Positions 51,658 through 60,582 of a stretch of 64,000 nt of DNA are shown one piece after another. Under the pieces are notes generated by a model. The model saw only the letters and a program-made list of their open reading frames with translations. It did not search any database and was not told where the DNA came from. Source of the stretch: Rubellimicrobium roseum (lineage in GTDB: Bacteria; Pseudomonadota; Alphaproteobacteria; Rhodobacterales; Rhodobacteraceae); contig NZ_VDFV01000008.1 of assembly GCF_006152145.1 (NCBI RefSeq), forward strand, positions 62,001-126,000, given 5' to 3'. A program made the position numbers and the translations under genes. Each line of letters starts with the position of its first letter. Positions within the stretch are counted from its first letter, which is position 1.

Positions 51658-53436
51658 TCAGGCACCGTGGCGGTTCTCCGCCCTGGCGAGGGGGTTGAGT
51701 TCGAAGGCCACGCGCAGGAGGTAGCGGCCGTCGGCCTGCCGGGTTTCCAGCTCGCCGCCGAGCTGGCTGGCGAAGGCTCCGACGAGCTGCTGCCCCAGGC
51801 CGGTCCCTTCGGGCTCGGCCGCCGCCTCGCCTTCTGAGGCGGTGTTCACGATGACGAGCTCCGCCCGGTTGCCGGGGAGGGGCGCGAAGCGCAGCTCCAG
51901 TCGGGGCGAGGACGCTCCGGGCGCCGGCTCGGCATACTTGATGGCATTGGTGAGCGCCTCGGTCAGGAGCAATGACAGGGGAACCGCCTGGTCGGGCGTC
52001 AGGGGGATCGGCGCGAAGTCGTGGTCGATGTGGAAGGCCCGGCCCGGGGCCGAGGCCATGCCGATGATCTGCCGCGTGATGTCGCCCAGCAGCTCGTCGG
52101 CGCGCACGTCCGTCAGGCCCGAGGTCTGGTAGAGTTCCTTGTGCACGGTCGCGAGGCTCATGACCCGCTCCTGGAGGCCGCGCATGAGCGCCTTGGTCTC
52201 GGGCGAGCGAGCGCGCCGGCTCTGCATGTTCATGATCGAGGCAATGAGCTGGAGGTTGTTCTTCACCCGGTGATGCACCTCGCGCAGGAGCACCTCGCGC
52301 TGGTGGACGGTGTCCTCCAGTTCGGCCTCGTCGCGCAGGATGGTCTCGGTCATGCGCAGGAAGGCCTGCCCCACGTCCCGGATCTCGGCCGGGGCGCCCT
52401 CCATATCGAGTCCCCCCACCACCCGGTTGCCCGAGGCGAAGGCACCGATGGCCCGGCCTAGGCGGCGGATGTGGCGGCTCACCAGCCGCTCGGCCGCGAT
52501 CCAGGCCACGATCAGGCTGCCCGCCCACATCAGCGCCGAAACCAGGAAGGGCGTGACGAGCGACACCGGGCCGAGGCCGACCGCCTCGCGCGCGGGGACC
52601 GAGCCCAGGACGTAGAGTTGGCCCTCCACCACGGGCACGAGCGCGTAGAACCGCTCCTGCCCGGCAGCCGTGCGGGTCACGAAGCTCGCGAGGCCGTCTC
52701 GCGCCCGCTCGGCCAGCGGGACGTCCTGCGGCAACAGATCGGCCGCGTGATCCAGGCCGCCCGACGAGGTCAGGACCATGCCGTCGCGGTTCATCGTCAG
52801 GAACGACGGCAGCTCGCGCCGCGCATCCCCCCGGGCCAGCGTGGCGTCGGCCGGGAGCGCGGAATGGGGCAACGCGAGGACGACATAGCCCGAGTAACCG
52901 CCACCCAGCCGGGCGATGACGGGATGGATGACCAGCACAACCGAGGTTCGTGCCACGGGGCTGCGAGAATTCACAAGGATCTGGGCGCGGAGGTCGGCCA
53001 TGATCTCTTGGAACAGCGGATTCCCGGAGTAGTCGTATGCCGCGCCGTCGGAGGCGCAGATCATGCGTCCGTCGGATGGCACGTACCCCACGAAGGAGTA
53101 CTGCGGGCTCACTCCGGCCAGATGGGACATGACGGCGTCGCAGGTCCGCTCGTCGTCGAGAAGCGGACGCACCGTCCTGGCCAGCGCCGCCGCCGCTCCC
53201 TGCGCCTCGCGGATCAGTCCGATCACCGGAGAGCTCACCCGAAGCGTGTCGCCCATGAGCACCGCGGCGCGCTGGTCACGCGCGGCAGCGACCCAGGCGT
53301 CCGCCTGCAGGAATGAGATGATGGCCAAGGGCAGGAGCGCCACCGCCAGAAGCGCGGCCAGCCGGAAGCCCAGGCGCTGGGCAACCCTCGATCGCGAGCC
53401 CGACAGTTGCCCGCCCGGGGAAGGGCCCGTCCCCAT
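51658..53436 (-). CDS. HisKA_2/HWE-type sensor histidine kinase
   Basis: A 592-residue membrane kinase. TM1 (about 24-44), a periplasmic CACHE-like sensor (45-292), TM2 (293-313), HAMP-like linker, then REVHHRVKNNLQL with phospho-His 388, and an ATPase domain with TEALTNAIKYA (N-box) and GTGLGQQLVGAF. This kinase class is the one that phosphorylates PhyR in the general stress response, and it lies 49 nt downstream of ecfG. The start MGTGPSPGG is the first clean ATG after ecfG. Confidence 0.92.
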   Translation of the reverse strand: MGTGPSPGGQLSGSRSRVAQRLGFRLAALLAVALLPLAIISFLQADAWVAAARDQRAAVLMGDTLRVSSPVIGLIREAQGAAAALARTVRPLLDDERTCDAVMSHLAGVSPQYSFVGYVPSDGRMICASDGAAYDYSGNPLFQEIMADLRAQILVNSRSPVARTSVVLVIHPVIARLGGGYSGYVVLALPHSALPADATLARGDARRELPSFLTMNRDGMVLTSSGGLDHAADLLPQDVPLAERARDGLASFVTRTAAGQERFYALVPVVEGQLYVLGSVPAREAVGLGPVSLVTPFLVSALMWAGSLIVAWIAAERLVSRHIRRLGRAIGAFASGNRVVGGLDMEGAPAEIRDVGQAFLRMTETILRDEAELEDTVHQREVLLREVHHRVKNNLQLIASIMNMQSRRARSPETKALMRGLQERVMSLATVHKELYQTSGLTDVRADELLGDITRQIIGMASAPGRAFHIDHDFAPIPLTPDQAVPLSLLLTEALTNAIKYAEPAPGASSPRLELRFAPLPGNRAELVIVNTASEGEAAAEPEGTGLGQQLVGAFASQLGGELETRQADGRYLLRVAFELNPLARAENRHGA

Positions 53437-53485
53437 GGGCACGGGTCCGACCGTCACGGGAAGGGCCACCCGCCCCCGGGGCTGC

Positions 53486-54151
53486 TCATGCGGCGCGCAC
53501 GCCCGACTTGCCCAGGACCGCCAAGGTGGGCCCGTCCACACCGGACAGGAGTTCCTCGCCCTCCTCGAGGCCCAGCATCTCGGCCAGGCGGGCGCGGGCG
53601 CGGTTGGCGCGGCTCTTCACCGTGCCGACCGCGACGCCCATCATGACCGACGCCTCCTCGTAGGCGAAGCCCGAGGCGCCCACCAGGATCAGCACCTCCC
53701 GATGCTCCGGGGAAAGCTGGTCGAACGCACGCCGGAAGTCGGCCAGGGCCAGCCGGCCGTCGTGCGAAGGCTTCTCGCAGAGCGCGGCCGCGTAGATGCC
53801 TTCGGGGTCGGCCACCTCGCGTCGGGTCTTGCGCTTGTCGGAATAGAAGGTGTTCCGCAGGATCGTGAAGAGCCATGCCCGCAGGTTGGACCCGGGCTGG
53901 AACTTGTCAAGATTGGTCCAGGCCTTGACGATGGTATCCTGCACGAGGTCGTCCGCCGCGGCCACATTGCGGGTAAGCGAAATGGCGAAGGCGCGCAGCG
54001 CGCCCAAGTGCTCGGGCAGCTCGTCGCGGGGATCGCGGGCGCCGGCCGGCAGCGCGCCTCCGGAAGATCCGGCGAACACGCCGCGCGCCGACGGAGTACC
54101 AGGAGTATTGGCCGTGCCGCCCGGACCCCCCGTGACTTGGGAGTCCCTCAT
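53486..54151 (-). CDS. ecfG: general stress response sigma factor EcfG
   Basis: A 221-residue ECF sigma factor. After a 40-residue Gly/Pro-rich extension come region 2 (LRAFAISLTRNVAAADDLVQDTIVKAWTNLDKF with GSNLRAWLFTILRNTFYSDKRK) and region 4 (LSPEHREVLILVGASGFAYEEASVMMGVAVGTVKSRANRARA). The FAYEEA/GVAVGTVKSR set is typical of EcfG. Overlaps nepR by ATGA, as in other Alphaproteobacteria. Held by NepR until PhyR is phosphorylated. Confidence 0.95.
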   Translation of the reverse strand: MRDSQVTGGPGGTANTPGTPSARGVFAGSSGGALPAGARDPRDELPEHLGALRAFAISLTRNVAAADDLVQDTIVKAWTNLDKFQPGSNLRAWLFTILRNTFYSDKRKTRREVADPEGIYAAALCEKPSHDGRLALADFRRAFDQLSPEHREVLILVGASGFAYEEASVMMGVAVGTVKSRANRARARLAEMLGLEEGEELLSGVDGPTLAVLGKSGVRAA

Positions 54152-54294
54152 TGGCCGACCTCCTTGGACCGCAGGCGCGCGATCAGTTCCTTGAAGCGAT
54201 CGGGGATCTCTTCGTTCAGCGCCTCCTCATAGACGCGCTTCAGGTTCTCATCAATCTGCTGATGGAGCCTGCTCTTCCCCTTGCTTTCGGCCAT
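54148..54294 (-). CDS. nepR: anti-sigma factor NepR
   Basis: A 48-residue helical protein with the NepR core QQIDENLKRVYEEALNEEIPDRF and ELIARLR, two helices that clamp EcfG or bind phosphorylated PhyR. The ATG at 54294 is used; one at 54306 is also possible, and a longer frame would start upstream of the promoter. Transcribed from the minus-strand EcfG promoter at 54353-54378. Confidence 0.92.
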   Translation of the reverse strand: MAESKGKSRLHQQIDENLKRVYEEALNEEIPDRFKELIARLRSKEVGQ

Positions 54295-54345
54295 TTCCAC
54301 GTACATGCCCAAGACTGTCCCCGCGTCCTGCCCCTGTAACAACTC

Positions 54346-54371
54346 GGAACCGAACGCACGAGCGGGACGTT
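54346..54371 (+). promoter_or_regulatory. sigma-EcfG promoter of phyR
   Basis: GGAAC (54346-54350), 17 nt, CGTT (54368-54371), 30 nt before the phyR ATG. Exact consensus, overlapping the opposite promoter of nepR-ecfG. Confidence 0.85.
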
Positions 54372-54378
54372 TGGTTCC
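54353..54378 (-). promoter_or_regulatory. sigma-EcfG promoter of nepR-ecfG
   Basis: Minus strand GGAAC (54378-54374), 17 nt, CGTT (54356-54353). Exact consensus. The two promoters interleave, so their polymerase footprints must compete. Confidence 0.85.
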
Positions 54379-54401
54379 CAGGGACGACAAGGGGATATTT
54401 C

Positions 54402-55196
54402 ATGTCAGTTGATTTCGCTTCCGCCGTCGGAGCCAGCCTGCCGCACCTGCGCCGTTACGCCCGCGCCCTGACCGGCAGCCAGGCAGCGGGGGACGCCCTG
54501 GCGGCCCGGACCCTGGAAGCCCTGATCGCCGACCCGGCGGCCCTGGAATGGGCGGAGCCCCGGATCGCCCTGTTCCGCGCATTTCACCGGGTCTGGACCC
54601 AGGCCGGCACGCCGCTCGACGAGGCGCAGAGCCGGATCGAGCAGCGCGCGCAGGGTCACATGGCCCGGCTGACCCCCCTCACGCGCGAGGCGCTTCTCCT
54701 TCATGCCATCGAGGGCTTCCTGCCGCAGGAGATCGGGGCGGTCATGGAGATTCCGACCGAAACGGCGTCGGACCTGATCGACACGGCGATCCGCGAGATG
54801 GAGGAGTCCGTCGCCGGCCGCGTCATGGTGATCGAGGACGAGGCGATCATCGCCATGGACATCTCGGCCATCGTCCGCGAGATGGGACATCGCGTGACCG
54901 GCGTCGCCCGCACCCGGGCCGAGGCCGTGCGGCTGGCACGGGACACCACGCCGGACCTCGTGCTGGCCGACATCCAGCTTGCCGACAATTCCTCGGGCAT
55001 CGATGCGGTCAACGACATCCTGGGCGAGTTCCAGGACCTGCCGGTGATCTTCATCACCGCCTTCCCCGAGCGGCTGCTGACCGGCACCCGGCCCGAGCCC
55101 GCCTTTCTCATCACCAAGCCCTATTCCGAGGAGCAGGTTCGCTCGGCGGTGAGCCAGGCGATGTTCTTCGCCTCCACCGAGACCCTGGCGGCCTGA
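54402..55196 (+). CDS. phyR: PhyR, anti-anti-sigma response regulator
   Basis: A 264-residue protein: N-terminal sigma-factor-like domain (1-135, regions 2- and 4-like, including THLTREALLLHAIEGFLPQEIG pattern) and C-terminal receiver (139-260) with acidic EDE (145-147), phospho-acceptor Asp 190 in LADIQL, Thr 219 and Lys 239 in the FATGUY motif PAFLITKPYSEEQV. When phosphorylated it captures NepR and frees EcfG. Divergent from nepR-ecfG. Confidence 0.96.
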   Translation: MSVDFASAVGASLPHLRRYARALTGSQAAGDALAARTLEALIADPAALEWAEPRIALFRAFHRVWTQAGTPLDEAQSRIEQRAQGHMARLTPLTREALLLHAIEGFLPQEIGAVMEIPTETASDLIDTAIREMEESVAGRVMVIEDEAIIAMDISAIVREMGHRVTGVARTRAEAVRLARDTTPDLVLADIQLADNSSGIDAVNDILGEFQDLPVIFITAFPERLLTGTRPEPAFLITKPYSEEQVRSAVSQAMFFASTETLAA

Positions 55197-55216
55197 TTCG
55201 GCCTGGCCGGATTCGG

Positions 55217-55387
55217 TCAGCCCCTTGGACCGGTCAGGTGGCCGCTGATCTGCTCGGCCGAGAAGGGCCGCTCCAGCACGGGGTAGCCCAAGGGCTCGTC
55301 CGCCTCTTCAGCCTCTCGCCCCGTCAGGACCACGCGGCCCCCTCGCTCGGACACCTTCCGGGCAAGCTGGAACTGCGCGAAATCGGC
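55217..55387 (-). pseudogene. C-terminal remnant of a response-regulator receiver domain
   Basis: The minus frame from 55387 to the stop at 55217 reads 56 residues with GGRVVLTGREAEEAD, then YPVLERPFSAEQISGHL, the pattern of the last two strands of a receiver (VVLTT..., PVLxKPF). Arg replaces the conserved Lys. No start codon or phospho-acceptor half is present; the frame upstream is Pro/Ala/Arg junk up to the topoisomerase stop. A decayed or truncated regulator next to the stress locus. Confidence 0.5.
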
Positions 55388-55441
55388 CGGTCCTGACCGA
55401 GCTCGCGCTGCTGGAGCCGGAACCGGCCGAGTCGCGTCCGC

Positions 55442-56488
55442 TCATGTGACGGGTGGCGCCTCAAGAAATGCCAGGAGCCGCGCTTCGGCGGAGGACAGGC
55501 CCGGCAAGGGATCGGGCGGCGGAAGTTCCGGAACCTGACCTGCGAGGTTCAGCACCGCCGGGTGGATATAGGCCTGCTTCGCGACCGTCGGCGTGTTGTG
55601 GAGCCGCTGCGACGCGGCCTCGGCCAGCGCCTTGATCTTGGGCGCGTCGCCCTGCTCCAGCCGCTCGAAGGCGGCGAGCGTCCCGGCCCAGGTGCGGAAG
55701 GTCTTGGCGGTGAAGGCCAGGCTGTCGTCACCGTCGGCTTCGTCCAGGTATTCGTTTAGCTGGGTGGAGGTCAGGTGATGGGCACGGCCATCCTCGTCCA
55801 CCCAGGTCAGGAGTTCCGCGCCCGGTAGGTCCGACGCCTTCTCGAGCACCTGCAGCAGCCGGCGATCCTTGAGCGAGCGGCGCACGCGCTGTCCGCTCTT
55901 GGCCTTGAAATCGAGCTGGATCTGCCCGTCCCGCAGCTTGACGTGCCTGTTCCGCAAGGTGAGCGCGCCATAGCTGCCGTTCTCGCGGGCGTATTCCTCG
56001 TTGCCCACCCGCAGGGACAGCCGGTCGATCAGCGTCACGGCCGCCGCCAGCGCGAAACGCGGGTCGCCCGGCGGCGCCCGGAGGTCGCGGGCCACGCGCG
56101 CCCGGATCTGGGGCAACGCATGGCCGAAGTCCACAAGCCGGTCGAACTTGGTGCCGGCGCGGTGAGAGGACCAGTTGGGATGATAGCGGTACTGCTTGCG
56201 CTCGCGCTGGTCGTAGCCCGTCGCCTGGAGGTGGCCGTTGGGGAGCGGGCAGATCCAGACGCGCTCATAGGCCGGCGGCACGCCCAGCCGTTCCAGACGC
56301 TCGCGCTCGGTGCCCCGCTCGATGGTGGTTCCGTCGGGACCGACATAGGTGAAGCCCTTGCCGCGCTTTCGGCGGTGGATGCCGGGCATCGCGTCGGTTA
56401 CGTAGACGAGCCCTTCGGGCACCTCCACCGGAACCGCGAGGGAGGAGGCCGCCTCATAGGGGTCCTCGATGATGTCGCCGTCCTTCAC
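55442..56488 (-). CDS. DNA topoisomerase IB (eukaryotic/viral type)
   Basis: A 348-residue topoisomerase IB of the bacterial poxvirus-like class. The N-terminal domain has GIHRRKRGKGFTYVGPDG, YERVWICPLPNGHLQATGYDQRERKQYRYH; the catalytic part has RVGNEEYARENGSYGALTLR, LDFKAKSGQ, FRTWAGT and Tyr 307 in PTVAKQAYIHPAV. It relaxes supercoils through a 3'-phosphotyrosine. GTG start with GAGG before it. A near EcfG match with an 18-nt spacer lies about 120 nt upstream. Confidence 0.94.
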   Translation of the reverse strand: MKDGDIIEDPYEAASSLAVPVEVPEGLVYVTDAMPGIHRRKRGKGFTYVGPDGTTIERGTERERLERLGVPPAYERVWICPLPNGHLQATGYDQRERKQYRYHPNWSSHRAGTKFDRLVDFGHALPQIRARVARDLRAPPGDPRFALAAAVTLIDRLSLRVGNEEYARENGSYGALTLRNRHVKLRDGQIQLDFKAKSGQRVRRSLKDRRLLQVLEKASDLPGAELLTWVDEDGRAHHLTSTQLNEYLDEADGDDSLAFTAKTFRTWAGTLAAFERLEQGDAPKIKALAEAASQRLHNTPTVAKQAYIHPAVLNLAGQVPELPPPDPLPGLSSAEARLLAFLEAPPVT

Positions 56489-56641
56489 GCCGCCACCTCG
56501 GGGCTGAGACCCGGCCGGACCGCCGTTGCGGCCCGGCCGGAGCCGCAGCGCCATCCCATTCCGTTGCCGCCCTTGCCCATCATGCCTCTCCCGCCCTCGC
56601 AGGGCAGGAACGCCGTGCCCCTGCCCCGGAGTTCCGGCGGC

Positions 56642-57811
56642 TCAACGGGGCGTGACCCGGAGAATGCGTCCGTCCTCGGCATCGGTGAGGATGAGGAGCG
56701 AGCCGTCCTCCTGCGGCTCCACGTCCCGGACACGGCCCAGGTCGCCCAGCATCCGTTCCTCACCCGTCACGCGGTCGCCCTCCAGACGCAGCCGGACAAG
56801 GCCGCCGGGGTTGAGCGAGGCGATGATCGCGTCGCCTTGCCAATCGGGGAACAGGTCGCCCTCGTAGAACAGGAGGCCGCCCGGCGCGATGACCGGGTCC
56901 CAGTAGTAGACGGGCTCGGCAAAGCCCTCGGCCCGGGGCTCGCCCGTGCCCACGGGCGTCCCGTCGTAATTGAGGCCGTAGCTCACGCCCGGCCAGCCGT
57001 AGTTGGTGCTTGCCTCGATGAGGTTCAGCTCGTCCCCGCCCAACGGCCCCATCTCGGTGACCCAGAGCCGCCCCTCGCCGTCGAGGGTCGCCCCCTGGAC
57101 GTTGCGGTGCCCCAGGGTCCAGACCTCGGGTCGCCCGCCGCCGTTCGCGTAGGGGTTGCCCGACAGCGCCTCGCCGTTCTGCGTCACGCGGACGACCTTG
57201 CCCCAGGTGGTCTCGGGGTCGAGCGCGCGCTGCCGCTCGGGCGCGGCGGAGTGCTCGCCGGTGGTGATGAAGACGTTGCCCTCTCCGTCCGGAACGACGC
57301 GCGAGCCGTAATGCATCGGGTTCTCGGAGGCGGGCGTCTGCACGAAGATGTCGCGGACATCGGTGAGCTGCGTGCCGTCCTCGGAGAGCGTCCCTCTCCC
57401 GGCGGCGGTGGCCACCATGCCGCCTTCCTGGGGCTTGGCATAAGTGAAGAAGACCGTCCGGTCCTGCGCGAAGTCCGGCGACAGCGCCACATCCAGAAGC
57501 CCCCCCTGCTCGCGCGGGTCCACCTCGGGCAGGCCCGCGATCGGGTCGGAAAGGGTGCCGTCCGCCGAGACGAGGCGCATCCGGCCCGGACGCTCGGTCA
57601 CCAGATGGGTCCCGTCCGGGAGCGTGGCTATGCCCCAGGGATGCTCCAGAGGCCCGGCGACGGGTTCCGCCTGCACCGGCGTGTCGGGCAGCGCGGGCGC
57701 GCGGGTCTGGTTCTCGAAGGCGGGTTCGTAAGGAGCGTTGGGCGGGCCCTGCTCCACCTGGGCCAGAGCGGGCAGCGGCAGAAGGGCAAGAGCGGTCAGC
57801 GTGCGGCGCAT
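56642..57811 (-). CDS. PQQ-dependent aldose sugar dehydrogenase family protein
   Basis: A 389-residue periplasmic six-bladed beta-propeller of the soluble glucose dehydrogenase/YliI class. Signal peptide 1-17. Landmarks are EHPWGIATLPDGTHLVTERPG, EQGGLLDVALSPDF, YGSRVVPDGEGNVFITTGEH, GHRNVQGATLDGEGRLWVTEMGP and NYGWPGVSYGLNYDG, which hold catalytic His and PQQ/Ca contacts. It would oxidise aldoses if PQQ is available; no pqq genes are in view. Confidence 0.93.
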   Translation of the reverse strand: MRRTLTALALLPLPALAQVEQGPPNAPYEPAFENQTRAPALPDTPVQAEPVAGPLEHPWGIATLPDGTHLVTERPGRMRLVSADGTLSDPIAGLPEVDPREQGGLLDVALSPDFAQDRTVFFTYAKPQEGGMVATAAGRGTLSEDGTQLTDVRDIFVQTPASENPMHYGSRVVPDGEGNVFITTGEHSAAPERQRALDPETTWGKVVRVTQNGEALSGNPYANGGGRPEVWTLGHRNVQGATLDGEGRLWVTEMGPLGGDELNLIEASTNYGWPGVSYGLNYDGTPVGTGEPRAEGFAEPVYYWDPVIAPGGLLFYEGDLFPDWQGDAIIASLNPGGLVRLRLEGDRVTGEERMLGDLGRVRDVEPQEDGSLLILTDAEDGRILRVTPR

Positions 57812-57873
57812 GGTCGGGTCTCCGTTCAGGGGGCCTTTGGCCCCTCAACGCACGTCCGGCCCGGTCCGCTTCG

Positions 57874-58977
57874 TCACGTTCCCTCACGGAGGCGCGAGAC
57901 GGCCCAGGCGGCCGCGTCGGCCACGGCCGGGTCCCCGGCCTCCAGATGGGCCTGCGCCGACGGCAGGAGCGCCGGGTCGCCCGAGTTGCCGATGGCATAA
58001 AGGACGTTGCGCAGGAACCGAGCGAGCCCGATGCGCTTCACGGGGCTGCCGGCGAAGCGGGCGCGGAACGTGGCATCGTCCAACGCCGCGAGATCGGCCA
58101 GCGCGGGTGCCTCGTCCTGGCGGAGGTAGCGCAGCTCGGAGGCCGCGACCGCGAACTTGTTCCAGGGGCAGACCGCTAGGCAGTCGTCGCAGCCGTAGAT
58201 GCGGTTTCCCAGGGCGGGGCGGAACTCCTCCGGCACCGGGCCGCGATGCTCGATGGTGAGGTACGAGATGCAGCGCCGGGCGTCGAGCTGGTAGGGCGCC
58301 GGGAAGGCGTCCGTCGGGCAGGCGTCGAGGCAGCGGCGGCAGGAGCCGCAATGCGAGACCTCGGGCGCGTCGGGTGGCAGGTCCACGGTCGTGAAGATCG
58401 CTCCGAGGAAGACCCAGTTGCCGAAGTCGCGACCGAGGAGGTTCGTGTGCTTGCCCTGCCAGCCCAGGCCCGCCGCCTGCGCGAGCGGCTTTTCCATCAC
58501 CGGCGCGGTGTCCACGAAGACCTTGCCCTGGGCCTCCGGCACCTGCTCCAGAAGCCAGCGCAGCAGCCGCTTCAATCGCGGCTTGACCGTGTCGTGATAA
58601 TCCTTGCCTTGCGCGTAGACGCTGACCGCGCCGCGGTCGGGGTGGCGCAGAACATCCAAGGGGTCTTGCGCGGGCGCGTAGCTGTCGGCCAGCATGACAA
58701 CCGAGCGCGCCTCGGGCCAGAGCGCGGCGGGGTCGCCCCGCCAGTGGGCGCGGTCGGCCATCCAGTCGAGCTGCCCATGGCGGCCTTCGGCGAGGAAGGT
58801 CCGCAGCCGTCCCATGGCCTCCGGGATCGCGTCAGGGCGGCAGATCCCCAGGGCGGCGAATCCGGCCGCGCGCGCCTCCTCGGCCAGCCGGGCCTTGAGC
58901 GCCGGCCCATCGACCTCGTGCAGATGCGCCGGGGGAGGCGAAGCCCCCCTGCCCCGGTCAGAAGTCGAGGTCCGCAT
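57874..58977 (-). CDS. queG: epoxyqueuosine reductase
   Basis: A 367-residue cobalamin/iron-sulfur enzyme performing the last step of queuosine synthesis on tRNA. The catalytic Asp region [25 protein letters not shown], two 4Fe-4S sites ([16 protein letters not shown] and [13 protein letters not shown]) and a C-terminal HEAT-like repeat are visible. The start overlaps the upstream GST gene by 20 nt, suggesting coupled translation. Confidence 0.96.
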   Translation of the reverse strand: MRTSTSDRGRGASPPPAHLHEVDGPALKARLAEEARAAGFAALGICRPDAIPEAMGRLRTFLAEGRHGQLDWMADRAHWRGDPAALWPEARSVVMLADSYAPAQDPLDVLRHPDRGAVSVYAQGKDYHDTVKPRLKRLLRWLLEQVPEAQGKVFVDTAPVMEKPLAQAAGLGWQGKHTNLLGRDFGNWVFLGAIFTTVDLPPDAPEVSHCGSCRRCLDACPTDAFPAPYQLDARRCISYLTIEHRGPVPEEFRPALGNRIYGCDDCLAVCPWNKFAVAASELRYLRQDEAPALADLAALDDATFRARFAGSPVKRIGLARFLRNVLYAIGNSGDPALLPSAQAHLEAGDPAVADAAAWAVSRLREGT

Positions 58978-59623
58978 AATGCACGGCCGGGCGGAATCCC
59001 GGCACCTGGTCCGCGAGGATCGACCGGAAGGCCGGCCGGGACTTGATCTTGGCGTACCAGTCCTTGACGGCCTCGTACTTGTCCCAGGGCACGTCCGACA
59101 CGTAATCCAGGCAGGAGAGCTGCGCCGCCGCCGCGAAGTCGGCGAGAGTCATGTCGTTGCCGGCAAGCCAGCGGCGCGATTCCAGAAGGAAGGTCATGTA
59201 GCCCAGGTGGGTCTTGATGTCCCGCGAGCCCGCCTTGACGGCAGCCGAGTCCGGCACGCCGCCGCCACGGAGCTTCTTGAACACCCGCTCGCCCATCAGC
59301 TTGGCGGTCACCTCGCGGTGGAACTTGTCGTCGAACCAGGCGCAGAGGCGGCGCACCTCGTAACGGCCCTCGGTGTCGCGGGGGAAAAGCGGCGGCGTGG
59401 GCACCGCCTCGTCGAGATATTCGCAGATGGCTTGGCTGTCGCAGTAGTGGCGACCGTTCATGCGCAGAACGGGGACCTGGCCGGCCGGGTTGCGGCGGAG
59501 GAACTCGATCCCCTGCTCCCAGTAGCGCTCCTCCACGAGCTCCACCTCGATGCGCTTCTCGCCCAAGGCGAGGCGCACTTTCCGGGAGAACGGGGACAGC
59601 GGGTAATGGTACAGGCGATTCAT
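58958..59623 (-). CDS. glutathione S-transferase family protein
   Basis: A 221-residue protein: thioredoxin-fold domain with [16 protein letters not shown] (Ser active-site region), cis-Pro in GQVPVL and [11 protein letters not shown], then a helical C-terminal domain with [19 protein letters not shown]. Role unknown. Its 3' end overlaps queG, an arrangement common in Rhodobacterales. Confidence 0.92.
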   Translation of the reverse strand: MNRLYHYPLSPFSRKVRLALGEKRIEVELVEERYWEQGIEFLRRNPAGQVPVLRMNGRHYCDSQAICEYLDEAVPTPPLFPRDTEGRYEVRRLCAWFDDKFHREVTAKLMGERVFKKLRGGGVPDSAAVKAGSRDIKTHLGYMTFLLESRRWLAGNDMTLADFAAAAQLSCLDYVSDVPWDKYEAVKDWYAKIKSRPAFRSILADQVPGFRPAVHYADLDF

Positions 59624-59692
59624 GCGCGGATCGTCCGGGAACTGGGGGGAAGCTCCCGACCCATGCCGCAACCGTCCCCGGCGTTCAAGGTC

Positions 59693-60526
59693 TCAGGGCG
59701 CCGAAGGGCGCTGGAAGCAGGAGGCGCGGCCATCGGCCGCGATGGTCGCAGCGCCGTCGAGGATGCCCCGCGCCCGCGCCCGCAGCGAGTCCGTGGGGTC
59801 GGCCGGATCGCGGTGCTTGGGGTCGGGCAGAATCGCGGCGAGCCGCGCGGCCTGCACCTCGGTGAGCTCGGAGGCCCGGACGCCGAACCAGTGGTGCGCC
59901 GCGGCCTCGACTCCGAAGACGCCCTCGCCGAACTCGGCCACGTTGAGGTAGACCTCGAGGATGCGCCGCTTGGACCAGAAGGCCTCCATGACGGGCGTGA
60001 GCGCGGCCTCAACGGCCTTGCGCGTCCAGCTCCGCCCTTGCCAGAGGAACACGTTCTTGACCACCTGCTGGCTGATCGTCGAGGCGCCGCGGGCGCTGCC
60101 TTCCTCGGCGGCCTGCCGGATGGCGTCCAAGTCGAGGCCCCAATGGTTGCAGAACTCGGCGTCCTCGGCCGCCACGGCCGCGCGGGCCATGACCGGCGCG
60201 ATATCCTCGAGCGGAACCCAGGCCTGGTCGACGCCGCCGAGCCGCCGGCCCTCGCTCAGCATGTAGGGTGTCGTCGGCGGGTCCACCGCGCCGAAGAGGG
60301 CCACGGTCCCCAGCACGAGGACCAGGAGGCCCAGCATCCCGCGCGCGAGGAGGCCGCGCGGACTCCGACGGGGCGGCGGGGACTCCTCCAGGGGGATGGT
60401 CTTACGGGGTCGGCGGGGGCGCGGCTCGCGCGGAGGGAGGATCACGGCGTCCTCGATAGGCCCGTCGTCCTGGGGGACGACGGCCCGCGATTCCCGTTCC
60501 GTCTTCCTGCCCGACGACCGTGCCAT
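59693..60526 (-). CDS. mtgA: monofunctional peptidoglycan transglycosylase
   Basis: A 277-residue GT51 enzyme polymerising lipid II glycan chains. A 55-residue Arg/Pro-rich cytoplasmic tail, one transmembrane helix (about 60-80), then the GT51 motifs AAEDAEFCNHWGLD (catalytic Glu), RGASTISQQVVKNVFLW, KRRILEVYLNVAEFG and AARLAAILPDP. No transpeptidase domain. Confidence 0.96.
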   Translation of the reverse strand: MARSSGRKTERESRAVVPQDDGPIEDAVILPPREPRPRRPRKTIPLEESPPPRRSPRGLLARGMLGLLVLVLGTVALFGAVDPPTTPYMLSEGRRLGGVDQAWVPLEDIAPVMARAAVAAEDAEFCNHWGLDLDAIRQAAEEGSARGASTISQQVVKNVFLWQGRSWTRKAVEAALTPVMEAFWSKRRILEVYLNVAEFGEGVFGVEAAAHHWFGVRASELTEVQAARLAAILPDPKHRDPADPTDSLRARARGILDGAATIAADGRASCFQRPSAP

Positions 60527-60582
60527 GCCCCTTCCCTTGCCGCGCCGCGCCGGGCGCGGTCAAGGGTTGCCCCTAGGGCGGC

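Noticed and set aside
56609-56635. EcfG-like promoter upstream of topoisomerase IB
   Set aside because: GGAAC and CGTT on the minus strand are separated by 18 nt, outside the 16-17 nt rule, and lie about 120 nt upstream.
58958-58977. Overlap of queG and GST genes as a frameshifted single gene
   Set aside because: Both proteins are complete at each end and belong to unrelated families.
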